Source: Pseudomonas sp. R5-89-07 (GTDB taxonomy: Bacteria; Pseudomonadota; Gammaproteobacteria; Pseudomonadales; Pseudomonadaceae). From it: a stretch of DNA of 64,000 nt. The notes below the pieces were generated by a model that did not search any database, had not been told where the DNA came from, and saw only the letters and a list, made by a program, of their open reading frames with translations. Both the position numbers and the translations under genes were made by a program. Below, piece after piece: positions 8,388-18,100 of the stretch. Location: the NCBI RefSeq assembly GCF_003851685.1, contig NZ_CP027727.1:3162001-3226000 (forward strand), given 5' to 3'. Positions within the stretch are counted from its first letter, which is position 1, and every line of letters starts with the position of its first letter.

Positions 8388-9251
8388 CTATATCAAGCCT
8401 TGCGTTGCCTGACGGTACTGCCTGGGCGTGAACCCCGTCGACGCCTTGAACTGGCGGGTAAACGCGCTATGGTCGGTGTACCCGCACTGCAACGCCACCT
8501 CGGTAATCGGCAGTTCGGTGTGCAGCAATCGATGGGCATGCTCCAGCCGCACCTTCTGAATCATTTGCCGGGGCGTGAGGTGGAACACGCGTTTGCAGTA
8601 GCGCTCCAGCTGCGCCACGGAGATGCCGGCGATGCGCGTCAGCTCACCGAGGGTGACGCGCCGGTTGAAGTGCGTGCGGATGTGCTCGTCCACCGCCGCC
8701 AGGCGTTGGTAGGCGGGGTGGGCTTCGCTGGCCGATTGCAGGTCGACCGAAATGCCGGCCAGGCCGATGATGGTGCCACTGTCGTTATACAGCGGCCATT
8801 TGTGGGTGAGGCACCAGCCCGGTTCGCGGCTGCCGTAAAGGTGCAGTTCAAGCTGGTCTTCCAGCACCAGCCCCTCCTGCAGCACCCGTCGGTCCTGCTC
8901 GGTATAGCCCGGCCCCAGTTGCGCGGGGAACACTTCGGCGCTGGTCTTGCCCAGCAGCGGTTGCAGTTGCCGCAGGCCGCAGCGCTGCACCAGGGTGCGG
9001 TTGGCGAGCACGTAGCGGGCGTCGATGTCCTTGATGAAAATCGCAGCGTTGGGGATCACGTCCAACAATGGCAACAGCTGCGCCGCGCCGGTCAGCAACT
9101 GCTCGATGCTGTGGGGACGACCGCCCTGGAAGAGACTCGCAAACACCTGCTGCACCATGACCTTCTTCGCTCGTTTCAGACCCTGACGCCGAGCAGATTG
9201 CCCCATGCCCGCGACGCTGTCGAGCGCTGGCGATTGTGCTGAATTCGTCAC
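8388..9251 (-). CDS. PAS-AraC transcriptional regulator of the hydroxyproline cluster
   Basis: 287 residues. The N-terminal half has a PAS-type fold (about residues 60-175, LDVIPNAAIFIKDIDARYVLANRTLVQRC is the typical entry; ends GLAGISVDL). The C-terminal 110 residues are a double helix-turn-helix AraC/XylS domain (LGELTRIAGISVAQLERYCKRVF and ITEVALQCGYTDHSAFTRQFK). It is transcribed divergently from the permease-epimerase-deaminase genes with about 95 bases between starts. By position and family it is the likely counterpart of LhpR, the AraC-type activator of hydroxyproline genes in P. aeruginosa, though assignment of the ligand to the PAS domain is inference. Confidence 0.8.
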   Translation of the reverse strand: MTNSAQSPALDSVAGMGQSARRQGLKRAKKVMVQQVFASLFQGGRPHSIEQLLTGAAQLLPLLDVIPNAAIFIKDIDARYVLANRTLVQRCGLRQLQPLLGKTSAEVFPAQLGPGYTEQDRRVLQEGLVLEDQLELHLYGSREPGWCLTHKWPLYNDSGTIIGLAGISVDLQSASEAHPAYQRLAAVDEHIRTHFNRRVTLGELTRIAGISVAQLERYCKRVFHLTPRQMIQKVRLEHAHRLLHTELPITEVALQCGYTDHSAFTRQFKASTGFTPRQYRQATQGLI

Positions 9252-9345
9252 TCATGCCACCGCAAAACATCAATCGCCGCCCGCCCATCGGGTTCACGAT
9301 AGCGCCACTGCATGCCTATCCAATAACTCACAAGAAGGCGCCGCT

Positions 9346-10971
9346 ATGTCAGGCCAAGGCAAGTTCAAGAAACAGCTGTCACTGATGGACCTCACCTTTA
9401 TCGGGCTGGGGGCCATCTTCGGTTCGGGTTGGTTGTTCGCCGCCAGCCATGTCTCTGCAATCGCCGGTCCCGCCGGGATTATTTCCTGGCTGATCGGCGG
9501 GTTCGCGGTGCTGTTGCTGGGCATTGTCTACTGCGAACTCGGCGCCGCCCTGCCCCGCGCCGGTGGCGTGGTGCGTTACCCGGTGTATTCCCACGGCCCG
9601 CTGCTGGGCTACCTGATGGGCTTTATCACGCTGATCGCGTTTTCAAGCCTGGTGGCGATTGAAGTGGTCGCCTCGCGCCAATACGCCGCGGCGTGGTTTC
9701 CGGAGCTGACCAAGGTAGGCTCCAGCGACCCGACCACCCTGGGCTGGCTGGTGCAGTTCGCCTTATTGTGCCTGTTCTTCATCCTCAACTACCGCAGCGT
9801 GAAGACCTTCGCCATCGCCAACAACCTGGTGAGCGTGTTCAAGTTCATCGTGCCGTTGCTGGTGATCGGCGTGCTGTTCACCTTCTTCAAACCGGCGAAT
9901 TTCCAGCTGCAGGGCTTTGCGCCGTTCGGGCTGTCGGGCATCGAGATGGCGGTGTCGGCCGGCGGGGTGATCTTCGCCTACCTGGGCCTGACGCCGATCA
10001 TTTCGGTGGCCAGTGAAGTGAAGAACCCGCAACGCACGATACCGATTGCTTTGATCCTCTCGGTGCTGCTGTCGACGGCCATCTACGTGCTGTTGCAAAC
10101 CGCATTCCTGGGCGGCGTGCCTACGGAGATGCTCGCCAATGGTTGGGCCGGGATCAGCAAGGAACTGGCGCTGCCCTATCGCGATATCGCCCTGGCACTC
10201 GGCGTGGGCTGGCTGGCCTACCTGGTGGTGGCCGATGCGGTGATCTCCCCCAGCGGCTGCGGCAATATCTACATGAATGCCACCCCGCGCGTGGTGTATG
10301 GCTGGGCGCAGACTGGCACCTTCTTCAAGATTTTCACCCACATCGACGAGAAGTCCGGCATCCCGCGCCCGGCGTTGTGGCTGACCTTTGGCCTGTCGGT
10401 GTTCTGGACCCTGCCCTTCCCGTCCTGGGAAGCGCTGATCAACGTGGTTTCCGCCGCGCTGATCCTGAGTTACGCCGTGGCCCCGGTCACCGTCGCCGCG
10501 CTGCGCCGCAATGCACCGCAGCTGGCGCGCCCGTTCCGGGTCAAGGGCATGGCGGTACTCGGCCCGCTGTCGTTCATCATCGCCGCATTGATTGTGTACT
10601 GGTCCGGCTGGAGCACGGTGTCCTGGTTGCTCGGCCTGCAAATCCTGATGTTCGTGGTGTACCTGTTGTGCGCACGCTGGGTGCCCACCGCCCACCTGAA
10701 TCTCAAGCAACAAGTGCGTTCGTCGGCCTGGCTGATCGGCTTTTATGCGGTGACTATCCTGCTCTCCAAGCTCGGCAGTTTCGGCGGCATCGGCCTCATC
10801 AGCCACCCGTTCGACACTATCGTCGTGGCGGTCTGCGCCCTGGGCATTTACTACTGGGGCGCCGCCACCGGCGTACCGGCCCACCTGGTGCGCCTGGAAA
10901 GCGAAGACGATGAAAGCGAAGCCGTCAGCGATGACCACTACAGCACCCCGCTCTCTGCGGCCACTCACTGA
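9346..10971 (+). CDS. APC-family permease, probable hydroxyproline uptake
   Basis: 541 residues from ATG 9346 (upstream GAAGG); an in-frame upstream extension is not likely because it would overlap the divergent regulator. About 12 hydrophobic segments. The N-terminal [16 protein letters not shown] is the APC-superfamily substrate/sodium site signature, and [18 protein letters not shown] follows transmembrane segment 6. The C-terminal tail is acidic ([13 protein letters not shown]). First gene of the catabolic operon, 11 bases before the epimerase, so it most likely imports trans-4-hydroxy-L-proline or a related imino acid. Confidence 0.85.
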   Translation: MSGQGKFKKQLSLMDLTFIGLGAIFGSGWLFAASHVSAIAGPAGIISWLIGGFAVLLLGIVYCELGAALPRAGGVVRYPVYSHGPLLGYLMGFITLIAFSSLVAIEVVASRQYAAAWFPELTKVGSSDPTTLGWLVQFALLCLFFILNYRSVKTFAIANNLVSVFKFIVPLLVIGVLFTFFKPANFQLQGFAPFGLSGIEMAVSAGGVIFAYLGLTPIISVASEVKNPQRTIPIALILSVLLSTAIYVLLQTAFLGGVPTEMLANGWAGISKELALPYRDIALALGVGWLAYLVVADAVISPSGCGNIYMNATPRVVYGWAQTGTFFKIFTHIDEKSGIPRPALWLTFGLSVFWTLPFPSWEALINVVSAALILSYAVAPVTVAALRRNAPQLARPFRVKGMAVLGPLSFIIAALIVYWSGWSTVSWLLGLQILMFVVYLLCARWVPTAHLNLKQQVRSSAWLIGFYAVTILLSKLGSFGGIGLISHPFDTIVVAVCALGIYYWGAATGVPAHLVRLESEDDESEAVSDDHYSTPLSAATH

Positions 10972-10982
10972 AGGAGCCTTGC

Positions 10983-11909
10983 ATGAAACGCCTGCACGTA
11001 ATCGACTCCCACACCGGCGGCGAACCCACGCGCCTGATCATGAACGGCTTCCCCACGCTGGCGGGCGCGACGATCGCCGATCAGCTCGAGGACCTGCGCA
11101 ACCACCACGATCAATGGCGGCGCGCCTGCCTGCTGGAACCGCGTGGCAACGATGTACTGGTGGGTGCGCTGTACTGCGCGCCGGTCAGCCCCGGCGCGAC
11201 CTGCGGTGTGATTTTCTTCAACAACGCCGGCTACCTCGGCATGTGCGGCCACGGCACCATCGGCCTGGTCGCCTCGTTGCATTACCTGGGGCTTATCGAG
11301 CCCGGCGTGCACACCCTCGACACACCGGTAGGCCCGGTGGCGGCCACCCTGCACGACGACGGCGCGGTGACCCTGCGCAATGTCCCGGCCTATCGCTATC
11401 GCCGGCAAGTCAGCGTGGACGTGCCCGGCCATGGCCGGGTGGCGGGTGATATCGCCTGGGGCGGCAACTGGTTCTTCCTGGTGTCCGAGCACGGCCAGGC
11501 GTTGCAGATGAGCAATGTGGACGCCCTCACCGATTACACCTGGGCCATGCTCAAGGCCCTTGAGGCCCAGGGTATCCATGGCGCAGACGGCGCGCTGATC
11601 GACCACATCGAACTGTTCGCCGATGACGCCGATGCCGACAGCCGCAACTTCGTGATGTGCCCCGGCAAGGCCTATGACCGCTCGCCCTGCGGCACCGGCA
11701 CCAGTGCCAAGCTTGCCTGCCTGGCCGCCGACGGCACACTCAGCCCCGGTGAGCCGTGGGTACAGGCCAGCATCACCGGCAGCCAATTCCAGGCCCGCTA
11801 TGAATGGGACGGCGAACGCGTGCGCCCCTTCATCACCGGCCGCGCCCACATGACCGCCGACAGCACCTTGCTGATCGACGAGCAGGACCCTTTTGCCTGG
11901 GGCATCTGA
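10983..11909 (+). CDS. lhpA: 4-hydroxyproline 2-epimerase
   Basis: 308 residues, proline racemase superfamily. Interconverts trans-4-hydroxy-L-proline and cis-4-hydroxy-D-proline without cofactor. Both catalytic cysteines are present: Cys88 in [12 protein letters not shown] and Cys236 in [13 protein letters not shown], the two-Cys arrangement of true epimerases (dehydratases have Thr in the second position). Strong AAGGAG ribosome site. Second gene of the cluster. Confidence 0.93.
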   Translation: MKRLHVIDSHTGGEPTRLIMNGFPTLAGATIADQLEDLRNHHDQWRRACLLEPRGNDVLVGALYCAPVSPGATCGVIFFNNAGYLGMCGHGTIGLVASLHYLGLIEPGVHTLDTPVGPVAATLHDDGAVTLRNVPAYRYRRQVSVDVPGHGRVAGDIAWGGNWFFLVSEHGQALQMSNVDALTDYTWAMLKALEAQGIHGADGALIDHIELFADDADADSRNFVMCPGKAYDRSPCGTGTSAKLACLAADGTLSPGEPWVQASITGSQFQARYEWDGERVRPFITGRAHMTADSTLLIDEQDPFAWGI

Positions 11910-11946
11910 GCCCCTTCTCATACTCAAGTACCAAGGAGTCAGCACC

Positions 11947-12894
11947 ATGAGCGACAACATTTTCACCGGCTGCATGCCCGCCCTGATGACGCCGTGCACC
12001 CCGGCGCGCAAACCGGACTTCGATGGCCTGGTGGCCAAGGGTCGCGAGCTGATCGATATCGGCATGAGCGCGGTGGTCTACTGCGGCTCCATGGGCGACT
12101 GGCCGCTGCTCACCGAAGCAGAACGCCAGGAAGGCGTGGCGCGCCTGGTGGCTGCGGGTGTGCCAACCATCGTCGGCACCGGGGCGGTCAACAGCCGTGA
12201 GGCCGTGGCCCACGCCGCGCATGCCGCCAAGGTCGGCGCGCAAGGCTTGATGGTGATTCCGCGCGTGCTGTCCCGCGGCGCCTCCGCCACCGCACAGAAG
12301 GCCCACTTCGCGGCGATCCTCAACGCGGCGCCCAACCTGCCGGCGGTGATCTACAACAGCCCGTACTACGGTTTCGCCACCCGCGCCGATCTGTTCTTCG
12401 AACTGCGCCGCGAGCACCCGAACCTGATCGGCTTCAAGGAATTCGGCGGCGGCGCCGACCTGCGCTATGCGGCAGAAAACATCACCTCCCAGGACGATGA
12501 CGTGACCCTGATGGTCGGTGTCGACACCCAAGTGGTGCACGGCTTCGTCAATTGCAACGCCACCGGCGCCATCACCGGCATCGGCAATGCGCTGCCACGG
12601 GAAGTGCTGCAACTGGTGGCCTTGAGCAAAAAAGCCGCCAGTGGCGACGCCAAGGCCCGTCGCCAGGCGCGCGAGCTGGAAGCGGCGCTGGCGGTGCTGT
12701 CGTCCTTCGATGAAGGCTGCGACCTGGTGCTGTATTACAAGCACCTGATGGTACTCAATGGCGACCAGGGCTATGCGCTGCATTTTAACGAAACCGACGT
12801 ACTCAGCGACGCTCAGCGCCGCTATGCCGAGCAGCAGTACGCGCTGTTCCGCCAGTGGTACGCCAATTGGTCGGCCGAGCAGAACGTCGACTGA
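11947..12894 (+). CDS. lhpC: 1-pyrroline-4-hydroxy-2-carboxylate deaminase (DapA/NAL superfamily)
   Basis: 315 residues from ATG 11947 (AAGGAG site). A class I Schiff-base lyase fold: the conserved YNSPYYG carries the catalytic Tyr, and Lys164 in GFKEFGG is the Schiff-base lysine. In the hydroxyproline pathway this enzyme deaminates and dehydrates pyrroline-4-hydroxy-2-carboxylate to 2-oxoglutarate semialdehyde. Its place between the epimerase and the semialdehyde dehydrogenase supports this rather than dihydrodipicolinate synthase. Confidence 0.9.
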   Translation: MSDNIFTGCMPALMTPCTPARKPDFDGLVAKGRELIDIGMSAVVYCGSMGDWPLLTEAERQEGVARLVAAGVPTIVGTGAVNSREAVAHAAHAAKVGAQGLMVIPRVLSRGASATAQKAHFAAILNAAPNLPAVIYNSPYYGFATRADLFFELRREHPNLIGFKEFGGGADLRYAAENITSQDDDVTLMVGVDTQVVHGFVNCNATGAITGIGNALPREVLQLVALSKKAASGDAKARRQARELEAALAVLSSFDEGCDLVLYYKHLMVLNGDQGYALHFNETDVLSDAQRRYAEQQYALFRQWYANWSAEQNVD

Positions 12895-12898
12895 TCGC

Positions 12899-12993
12899 TG
12901 TGGCAAGGGCGCTTGCTCCCGCTGGTTGTGTAGCGGCCGCAGGCTTTATCGGGGGCGCTGCGCACCCCAGCGCAAGCAAGCTTGCTCGCCACA
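12899..12993. repeat. REPIN inside the hydroxyproline cluster
   Basis: TGTGGCAAGGGCGCTTGCTC at the left and an inverted, partly degenerate partner GCTTGCTCGCCACA ending 12993. It occupies most of the gap between the deaminase and the dehydrogenase, so the latter may be transcribed less or need its own promoter. Confidence 0.85.
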
Positions 12994-13032
12994 AATGGGC
13001 TACTTACTCGCTGTGTTTTACAGGATGACTCC

Positions 13033-14604
13033 ATGACTCTGACAGGCAACATGCTGATCGGTCAGCAATCCCTTTGCGGCACTCGCGAGGCGATCCGGGC
13101 CATCAACCCGGCCACCAACACGCCACTGGAACCCGCCTATGCCGGCGGCGACAGCCAGCAGGTCGCGCAAGCCTGCGCACTGGCGTGGGCCGCGTTCGAC
13201 ACTTACCGTGAAACCTCCCTGGCCGCCCGCGCCACGTTTCTGGAGGCCATCGCAGACAACATCGAAGCCCTCGGTGATGCGCTGATCGAACGCGCCGTCG
13301 CCGAAACCGGTCTGCCCAGTGCGCGTATCCAGGGCGAACGCGGCCGCACCTGCGGGCAGTTGCGCAGCTTTGCCCGCACGGTGCGCCTGGGCGAATGGCT
13401 GGATGTACGGGTCGACACCGCCCAACCCCAGCGCCAGCCCCTGCCCCGTGCCGACCTGCGCCAACGCCACATTGCCTTGGGCCCGGTGGCGGTGTTCGGC
13501 GCCAGCAACTTTCCCCTGGCCTTCTCCGTGGCGGGCGGCGATACCGCCTCGGCGCTTGCCGCCGGTTGCCCGGTGATCGTCAAGGCCCACCCGGCCCACC
13601 CCGGTACCAGTGAGCTGGTGGGCCGCGCCATTGCCCAGGCGGTGCAACACTGCGGCTTGCCGGATGGTGTGTTTTCGCTGCTGTACGACGCCGGCCATGA
13701 AGTGGGTATCGCGCTGGTGAACGACCCGCGTATCAAGGCAGTCGGCTTTACCGGTTCGCGCAGCGGCGGTGTGGCGCTGTGTCGGGCGGCCCAGGCGCGC
13801 CCCGAACCGATTCCGGTGTACGCGGAAATGAGTTCGATCAACCCCGTTTACCTGTTCCCGGCCGCGCTACAAGCACGGGGCGATGCATTGGCTGAAGGTT
13901 TTGTCGCCTCACTGACCCAGGGCGCCGGCCAATTCTGCACCAACCCCGGCCTGGTGATCGCCGTGCAAGGCCCCGCCCTGGATCGTTTCATCAGCACCGC
14001 CAGCGCCGCGCTCCAGCGCTGCCCAGCCCAGACCATGCTCACTCCCGGCATCTTCAATGCCTACGAACGCGGCGCAAGCAGCTTGGCCAACCATGCGCGA
14101 ATCATCGCAAAAGGCCTACCGGCAACCGGACCGAACCAGGGCCAGCCTCATCTGTTCGTGACCTCGGCCGAGACCTTCCTGAGCAATTCACAGGTGCAAG
14201 CCGAAGTCTTCGGCGCGGCCTCGCTGGTGGTGCAATGCAGCGATGCTGATCAAATGCGCCAGGTATCTGAACACCTGGAAGGCCAACTCACCGCCACCCT
14301 GCACCTGGATGAAGCTGACCTGCCACAGGCCCAGGCGTTGTTGCCGGTGCTGGAGCGCAAGGCCGGGCGCCTGCTGGTCAACGGCTGGCCGACCGGCGTG
14401 GAGGTGTGTGATGCCATGGTGCATGGCGGGCCGTTCCCGGCCACCTCGGACGCGCGCAGCACCTCGGTGGGGACAGCGGCGATCCTGCGCTTCCTGCGCC
14501 CGGTGTGCTACCAGGACTTCCCGGACGCGTTGCTGCCCACCGCCGTGCAGCACGCCAATCCCTTGCGGTTGCGCCGCTTGCTCGACGGCAGCAGAGAGGC
14601 ATAG
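13033..14604 (+). CDS. lhpG: 2-oxoglutarate semialdehyde dehydrogenase (aldehyde dehydrogenase family)
   Basis: 523 residues from ATG 13033 (AGGA, 7 bases upstream). NAD(P)-dependent oxidation of 2-oxoglutarate semialdehyde to 2-oxoglutarate, the last step of hydroxyproline breakdown. The catalytic Cys302 lies in [10 protein letters not shown], the general-base Glu265 in [11 protein letters not shown], and the nucleotide site in [20 protein letters not shown]. Members with this long spacing and CTNPG belong to the KGSADH type found in hydroxyproline, glucarate and arabinose pathways; context decides for hydroxyproline. Confidence 0.88.
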   Translation: MTLTGNMLIGQQSLCGTREAIRAINPATNTPLEPAYAGGDSQQVAQACALAWAAFDTYRETSLAARATFLEAIADNIEALGDALIERAVAETGLPSARIQGERGRTCGQLRSFARTVRLGEWLDVRVDTAQPQRQPLPRADLRQRHIALGPVAVFGASNFPLAFSVAGGDTASALAAGCPVIVKAHPAHPGTSELVGRAIAQAVQHCGLPDGVFSLLYDAGHEVGIALVNDPRIKAVGFTGSRSGGVALCRAAQARPEPIPVYAEMSSINPVYLFPAALQARGDALAEGFVASLTQGAGQFCTNPGLVIAVQGPALDRFISTASAALQRCPAQTMLTPGIFNAYERGASSLANHARIIAKGLPATGPNQGQPHLFVTSAETFLSNSQVQAEVFGAASLVVQCSDADQMRQVSEHLEGQLTATLHLDEADLPQAQALLPVLERKAGRLLVNGWPTGVEVCDAMVHGGPFPATSDARSTSVGTAAILRFLRPVCYQDFPDALLPTAVQHANPLRLRRLLDGSREA

Positions 14605-14607
14605 ACG

Positions 14608-15855
14608 ATGGCCAAGCCCCCTTCAGCGGATATCGTCGTGGTCGGTGCCGGCATCATCGGCGTTGCGTGCGCCGTGCAACTGGCCCGGCAAGGTCGGCAG
14701 GTGCGGGTGATCGACGCGCAGGCGCCCGGCATGGGCGCCTCCTATGGCAACGCCGGGCACCTGGCGACCGAACAGGTGTTTCCCATCGCCGACCTGTCGA
14801 TTCTCAAACGCCTGCCGGCCATGCTCCTGGACCCTATGGGCCCGCTGCGCCTGGACTGGACCTACCTGCCCCGCGCCCTGCCCTGGTTCATGCGCCTCTT
14901 GCTGAACCTGCGGCCGGCGCGCTACCAGCGCACCGTCGCCGGCATTCGCGCCCTGAACGAAGCCAGCCTCGGCGCGTGGCAGCGGCTGTTGCAGTCCATC
15001 GGGCAGCCCCAACTGTTGCGCGAGGACGGCTCGCTGCTGGTGTTCGAGCGTGCCGAATCCCGCGCCGCCCTGGATGCCTTGCAGCAACGCATGACGCAGC
15101 AAGGCGTGCCGGTCGCGTTCTGGTCCGCTCAAGCGGTGCACTGCGCGGCGCCGCAGTTGAGCGAGGCGATACAAGGCGGTTTGTTCTTCCCCGCTACCGG
15201 GCACTTTCTTGACCCCTACACCGTGGTGGGCGAGTTGGTTGCAGCGGCCAAGGCCCTGGGCGTGGAATTCCAGCAACAGCGCGTCCTTGATGCACATGTG
15301 GACGGCAACGGCGTGTCATTGACGACCGATCAAGGCACCGTAACCGCACGCCAGGTCCTGATCGCCTGCGGCGCCCACTCCGCCGCCCTGACCGCCGCAC
15401 TCACCGGCAAGCGCGTGCCGCTGGACACCGAACGCGGCTATCACCTAATGCTGCCCCACGAACACCAGCGCCTGCCCTTCGCCGTCACCTCGCTGGAACG
15501 CAAATTCATCATGACCCCCATGACCGACGGCCTGCGCCTGGCGGGCACCGTCGAATTCGCCGGCCTCAAGCGCCCGGCGAATACGCAACGGGCGTGGCAG
15601 TTGCATCGGTTAAGCAATGGGTTGTTCCGTCAGCCGCTGAACGCTGACGACGCCACGCCGTGGATGGGTTTCCGGCCGTCGCTGCCCGACTCGTTGCCGA
15701 TCATTGATCAGGTATGCGACGGCAAGGTGTTGCTTGCGTTTGGTCATCAGCATTTGGGGTTGACCCAGGCGGCGGTAACGGCGGAAAAAGTTGCTCGTCT
15801 GGCGAGCGGTGAGGCGGTAGCTGGGTTGGAGGCGTATCGGTTGGGGCGGTTCTGA
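14608..15855 (+). CDS. FAD-dependent D-hydroxyproline dehydrogenase (DadA-like)
   Basis: 415 residues. DAO-family flavoprotein: the FAD-binding motif VVVGAGIIGVACAVQLARQG is at residues 11-30, GASYGNAGHLA is the second flavin contact, and WMGFRPSLPDSLPIID plus FGHQHLGLT close the FAD site. It would oxidise cis-4-hydroxy-D-proline to pyrroline-4-hydroxy-2-carboxylate and pass electrons to the respiratory chain. It is the single-subunit type known from P. putida; the three-gene heteromeric form of P. aeruginosa is not here. It starts 3 bases after the aldehyde dehydrogenase. Confidence 0.87.
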   Translation: MAKPPSADIVVVGAGIIGVACAVQLARQGRQVRVIDAQAPGMGASYGNAGHLATEQVFPIADLSILKRLPAMLLDPMGPLRLDWTYLPRALPWFMRLLLNLRPARYQRTVAGIRALNEASLGAWQRLLQSIGQPQLLREDGSLLVFERAESRAALDALQQRMTQQGVPVAFWSAQAVHCAAPQLSEAIQGGLFFPATGHFLDPYTVVGELVAAAKALGVEFQQQRVLDAHVDGNGVSLTTDQGTVTARQVLIACGAHSAALTAALTGKRVPLDTERGYHLMLPHEHQRLPFAVTSLERKFIMTPMTDGLRLAGTVEFAGLKRPANTQRAWQLHRLSNGLFRQPLNADDATPWMGFRPSLPDSLPIIDQVCDGKVLLAFGHQHLGLTQAAVTAEKVARLASGEAVAGLEAYRLGRF

Positions 15856-15896
15856 TAAAGCTGGATCGCTGCCAACAGAGCCTTCCAACACCGAGG

Positions 15897-16922
15897 CTAC
15901 TTGACCAACCGCTTCTCCTTGGAGGGACGATATCCGAAATACGCGCTGTAACATTTGCTGAAATGACTCGGCGACACGAACCCGCAGGCCACCAGTACAT
16001 CCACCTGGGACAGCTCGGTGTGCTGCAACAGGCGCCGCGCTTCCGTCACGCGCAATTCCATGTAATAGCGTTGTGGCGTGGTGCCCAGTTGTTCCTTGAA
16101 CAAGCGCTCCAACTGGCGGCGTGAACGGCCGGCGTAGACGGCGAGCTGGTCAAGTTCCAGGGGTTCTTCGAGATTGGCGTCCATCAACTTGACCACTTCG
16201 CGCAGCGGTGCGCTGACGCAGACGTTTTCGGTCGGCTTGATCCGCCGGTAGCGCGACTCTTCGAAGGCCAGGATATCTTCAATACCTTCGACCAATGCCT
16301 TGCCGTGCAGGCTCTTGATCCAGTCCAGGGCCATGTGGAAGGCGCCCGAGGGGCTGGAAGCGGTCAGGCGGTCGCGGTCGATCACATAGGGCTCGCTGGT
16401 CACCTGGGCGGCCTTGGACACTTCCGCCAGCGCCGGACGATGTTCCGGGTGGATGGCGCAGCGGTAGGCCTGCAATAAGCCGGCGCGGCCAAGGAACCAT
16501 GCGCCGTTCCACAGGCCGGCAAGGCCGATGCCCTGTTCGGCGGCGGCACGCAGAATGTGGATGAAGTCTTCACTGGCCTTGAGTTCGGTGCGAAATCCGC
16601 CACAGATCACCAGCAGGTCCAGGTCCGGCAGCACGGCCAGTTCAAGGCGCGCATCCGGGCGGATGACCAGCCCAAGGTCGCTGATCACCTCACGCTCGTC
16701 CCAACCGAACGTGCGCGTCGCGAACAGCTCGGGGCGCAGCAGATTGGCGGTGACCAGGGTGTCGAGGGTTTGGGTGAATGCCGGCAGGGAGAAGTGTTCG
16801 AGCAGCAGGAAGCCGATGCGGGTGGCCGCGGCCGACTGCGTGAGATCGTCGTTGAGGTAGCGTAGGTTCTTGCCTTTCATGCCACCGCTGAACTGGCGTC
16901 TTTCCATCGAGGGTTGGCCCAC
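15897..16922 (-). CDS. GlxA-type AraC regulator (DJ-1/PfpI domain + HTH)
   Basis: 341 residues from GTG 16922; internal ATGs at 16907 and 16880 are alternative starts and none has a strong ribosome site. The N-terminal half is a class I glutamine amidotransferase-like (DJ-1/PfpI) ligand domain (TRIGFLLLEHFSLPAF, LVICGG, LAGLWNGAWFLGRAGL). The usual nucleophile Cys is replaced by Asn-Gly in the elbow, as usual for regulators. The C-terminus is a double HTH (LELDQLAVYAGRSRRQLERLFKE, VDVLVACGFVSPSHFSKCYS). Related Pseudomonas proteins (GbdR, CdhR, SouR) control catabolism of quaternary amines and small nitrogen compounds. Converges on the hydroxyproline operon. Confidence 0.82.
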   Translation of the reverse strand: MGQPSMERRQFSGGMKGKNLRYLNDDLTQSAAATRIGFLLLEHFSLPAFTQTLDTLVTANLLRPELFATRTFGWDEREVISDLGLVIRPDARLELAVLPDLDLLVICGGFRTELKASEDFIHILRAAAEQGIGLAGLWNGAWFLGRAGLLQAYRCAIHPEHRPALAEVSKAAQVTSEPYVIDRDRLTASSPSGAFHMALDWIKSLHGKALVEGIEDILAFEESRYRRIKPTENVCVSAPLREVVKLMDANLEEPLELDQLAVYAGRSRRQLERLFKEQLGTTPQRYYMELRVTEARRLLQHTELSQVDVLVACGFVSPSHFSKCYSAYFGYRPSKEKRLVK

Positions 16923-17151
16923 TCTTATTGTTGATGCAATGGGCGCTATCTTAGGGGCAAACGCGGTAGCTGTCTCAATCCCTGCGGCTGATCTTTAAAA
17001 ACCTGTACGGCCTGGAAACCCGCGGTGTAGCGCCTGCCGCGCAATCTGATACGGTTTTTTCCGCATCATCTGCGTCTGTACCGAAAACCGCCGGAAGCGG
17101 ACAATGGCGCCATCCCGACATTTCTGTCGTCCCCTTCCCTTCGGAGGCCTT

Positions 17152-17235
17152 ATGACCAAGATGGCTATTTTCCTGTTCGGTTTTCTGGTGTTGACCATCG
17201 GCATCGGTTTGCTGGCGACCATCTCGCCAGTCTGA
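17152..17235 (+). CDS. 27-residue single-membrane-span small protein
   Basis: ATG 17152 preceded by GGAGG with 5 bases spacing; reads MTKMAIFLFGFLVLTIGIGL then a short ISPV end and TGA at 17233-17235. After MTK it is one hydrophobic helix. The strong ribosome site and coherent transmembrane content support a real small membrane protein of unknown role. Just downstream of it, the LysE-family gene ends on the opposite strand. Confidence 0.55.
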   Translation: MTKMAIFLFGFLVLTIGIGLLATISPV

Positions 17236-17243
17236 TGGGGCTG

Positions 17244-17852
17244 TTACCCCACAACGAGCATCGGATACAACGACAGCACCAACAAACCCGCCATTGTCCA
17301 ATTGAACGCCCTCAACCAGCGCGGCTCGCGCAATACGCTACGCAAGCCGCTGCCGCAGCCAACCCACACGCACACACTCGGCAAGTTGACCACGGCAAAC
17401 ACCAACGCAATCACCAGCACATTGGTCACATAACCCTCGGCTGGCGTATAGGTGGTGATCGCACCCAGCGCCATGATCCACGCCTTGGGATTGACCCACT
17501 GGAACGCCGCCGCGCCGAGAAAAGTCATCGGCTTACCCTGCTCGTCATTGCTGTCGGCCATGCCGCCGGCGTTGGCAATCTTCCAGGCCAGGTACAGCAG
17601 ATAAGCAGCACCGACATAGCGCAACGCCGTGTACGCCCATGGGAAAAGCTTGAATACTTCGCCCAGGCCCAACCCCACGCAAATCACCAGCACCATGAAA
17701 CCGATGCTGATACCCAGGGCATGGGGCATCGAACGACGAAAACCGAAGTTCACCCCAGACGCCAGCAACATGGTGTTATTGGGCCCCGGCGTGATCGAAG
17801 AGACGAAGGCGAACAGCACAAAGGCTGACAGAAGGCTGGTGGACATGAACAT
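17244..17852 (-). CDS. LysE/RhtB-family amino acid exporter
   Basis: 202 residues, six hydrophobic segments. The N-terminal family signature FVSSITPGPNNTMLLASGVNFGFRR, split after helix 1, is clear, as is FQWVNPKAWIMALGA in the middle. Exports amino acids or homoserine lactone-like compounds across the inner membrane; substrate not predictable. The double ATG (17852, 17846) makes the exact start uncertain. Confidence 0.88.
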   Translation of the reverse strand: MFMSTSLLSAFVLFAFVSSITPGPNNTMLLASGVNFGFRRSMPHALGISIGFMVLVICVGLGLGEVFKLFPWAYTALRYVGAAYLLYLAWKIANAGGMADSNDEQGKPMTFLGAAAFQWVNPKAWIMALGAITTYTPAEGYVTNVLVIALVFAVVNLPSVCVWVGCGSGLRSVLREPRWLRAFNWTMAGLLVLSLYPMLVVG

Positions 17853-17869
17853 GGCGCGGCATCCAAGCG

Positions 17870-18060
17870 GGGTTGATGTACCTGCGACAGTAGAGGGTTA
17901 CGCAGTGAATCGCCCCGTACAGCTGAAGGTGGATCGAGGAATACACTTTATGCCTAACGCCACTTGCGTATTTCACAAGGCTTTCACAGACAAGCGTCTA
18001 GGGTTATCCCAGCTCCTACATGAACATCCCTTTAGCCCGCTCCCCCATCGCGGGCTTTTC
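17870..18060 (+). ncRNA. Candidate small RNA or leader ending in an orphan terminator
   Basis: No plausible plus-strand gene lies upstream of the strong terminator at 18034-18060, since the LysE gene there is on the other strand. Either a small RNA ends here or the terminator is an attenuator in the leader of the 81-residue gene starting at 18101. No known family was recognised and the 5' end is a guess. Confidence 0.3.
18034..18060 (+). terminator. Rho-independent terminator, plus strand
   Basis: Stem AGCCCGC (18034-18040) / GCGGGCT (18050-18056) with a 9-base loop, followed by TTTCTTT. Confidence 0.75.
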
Positions 18061-18100
18061 TTTGCCTATGAATCAATCGTGTTAGGAGGTAGATGCGTTG

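Noticed and set aside
18098..18100. TTG as certain start of the 81-residue gene
   Set aside because: TTG 18098 has better spacing but ATG 18101 follows in frame; not decidable, ATG used.
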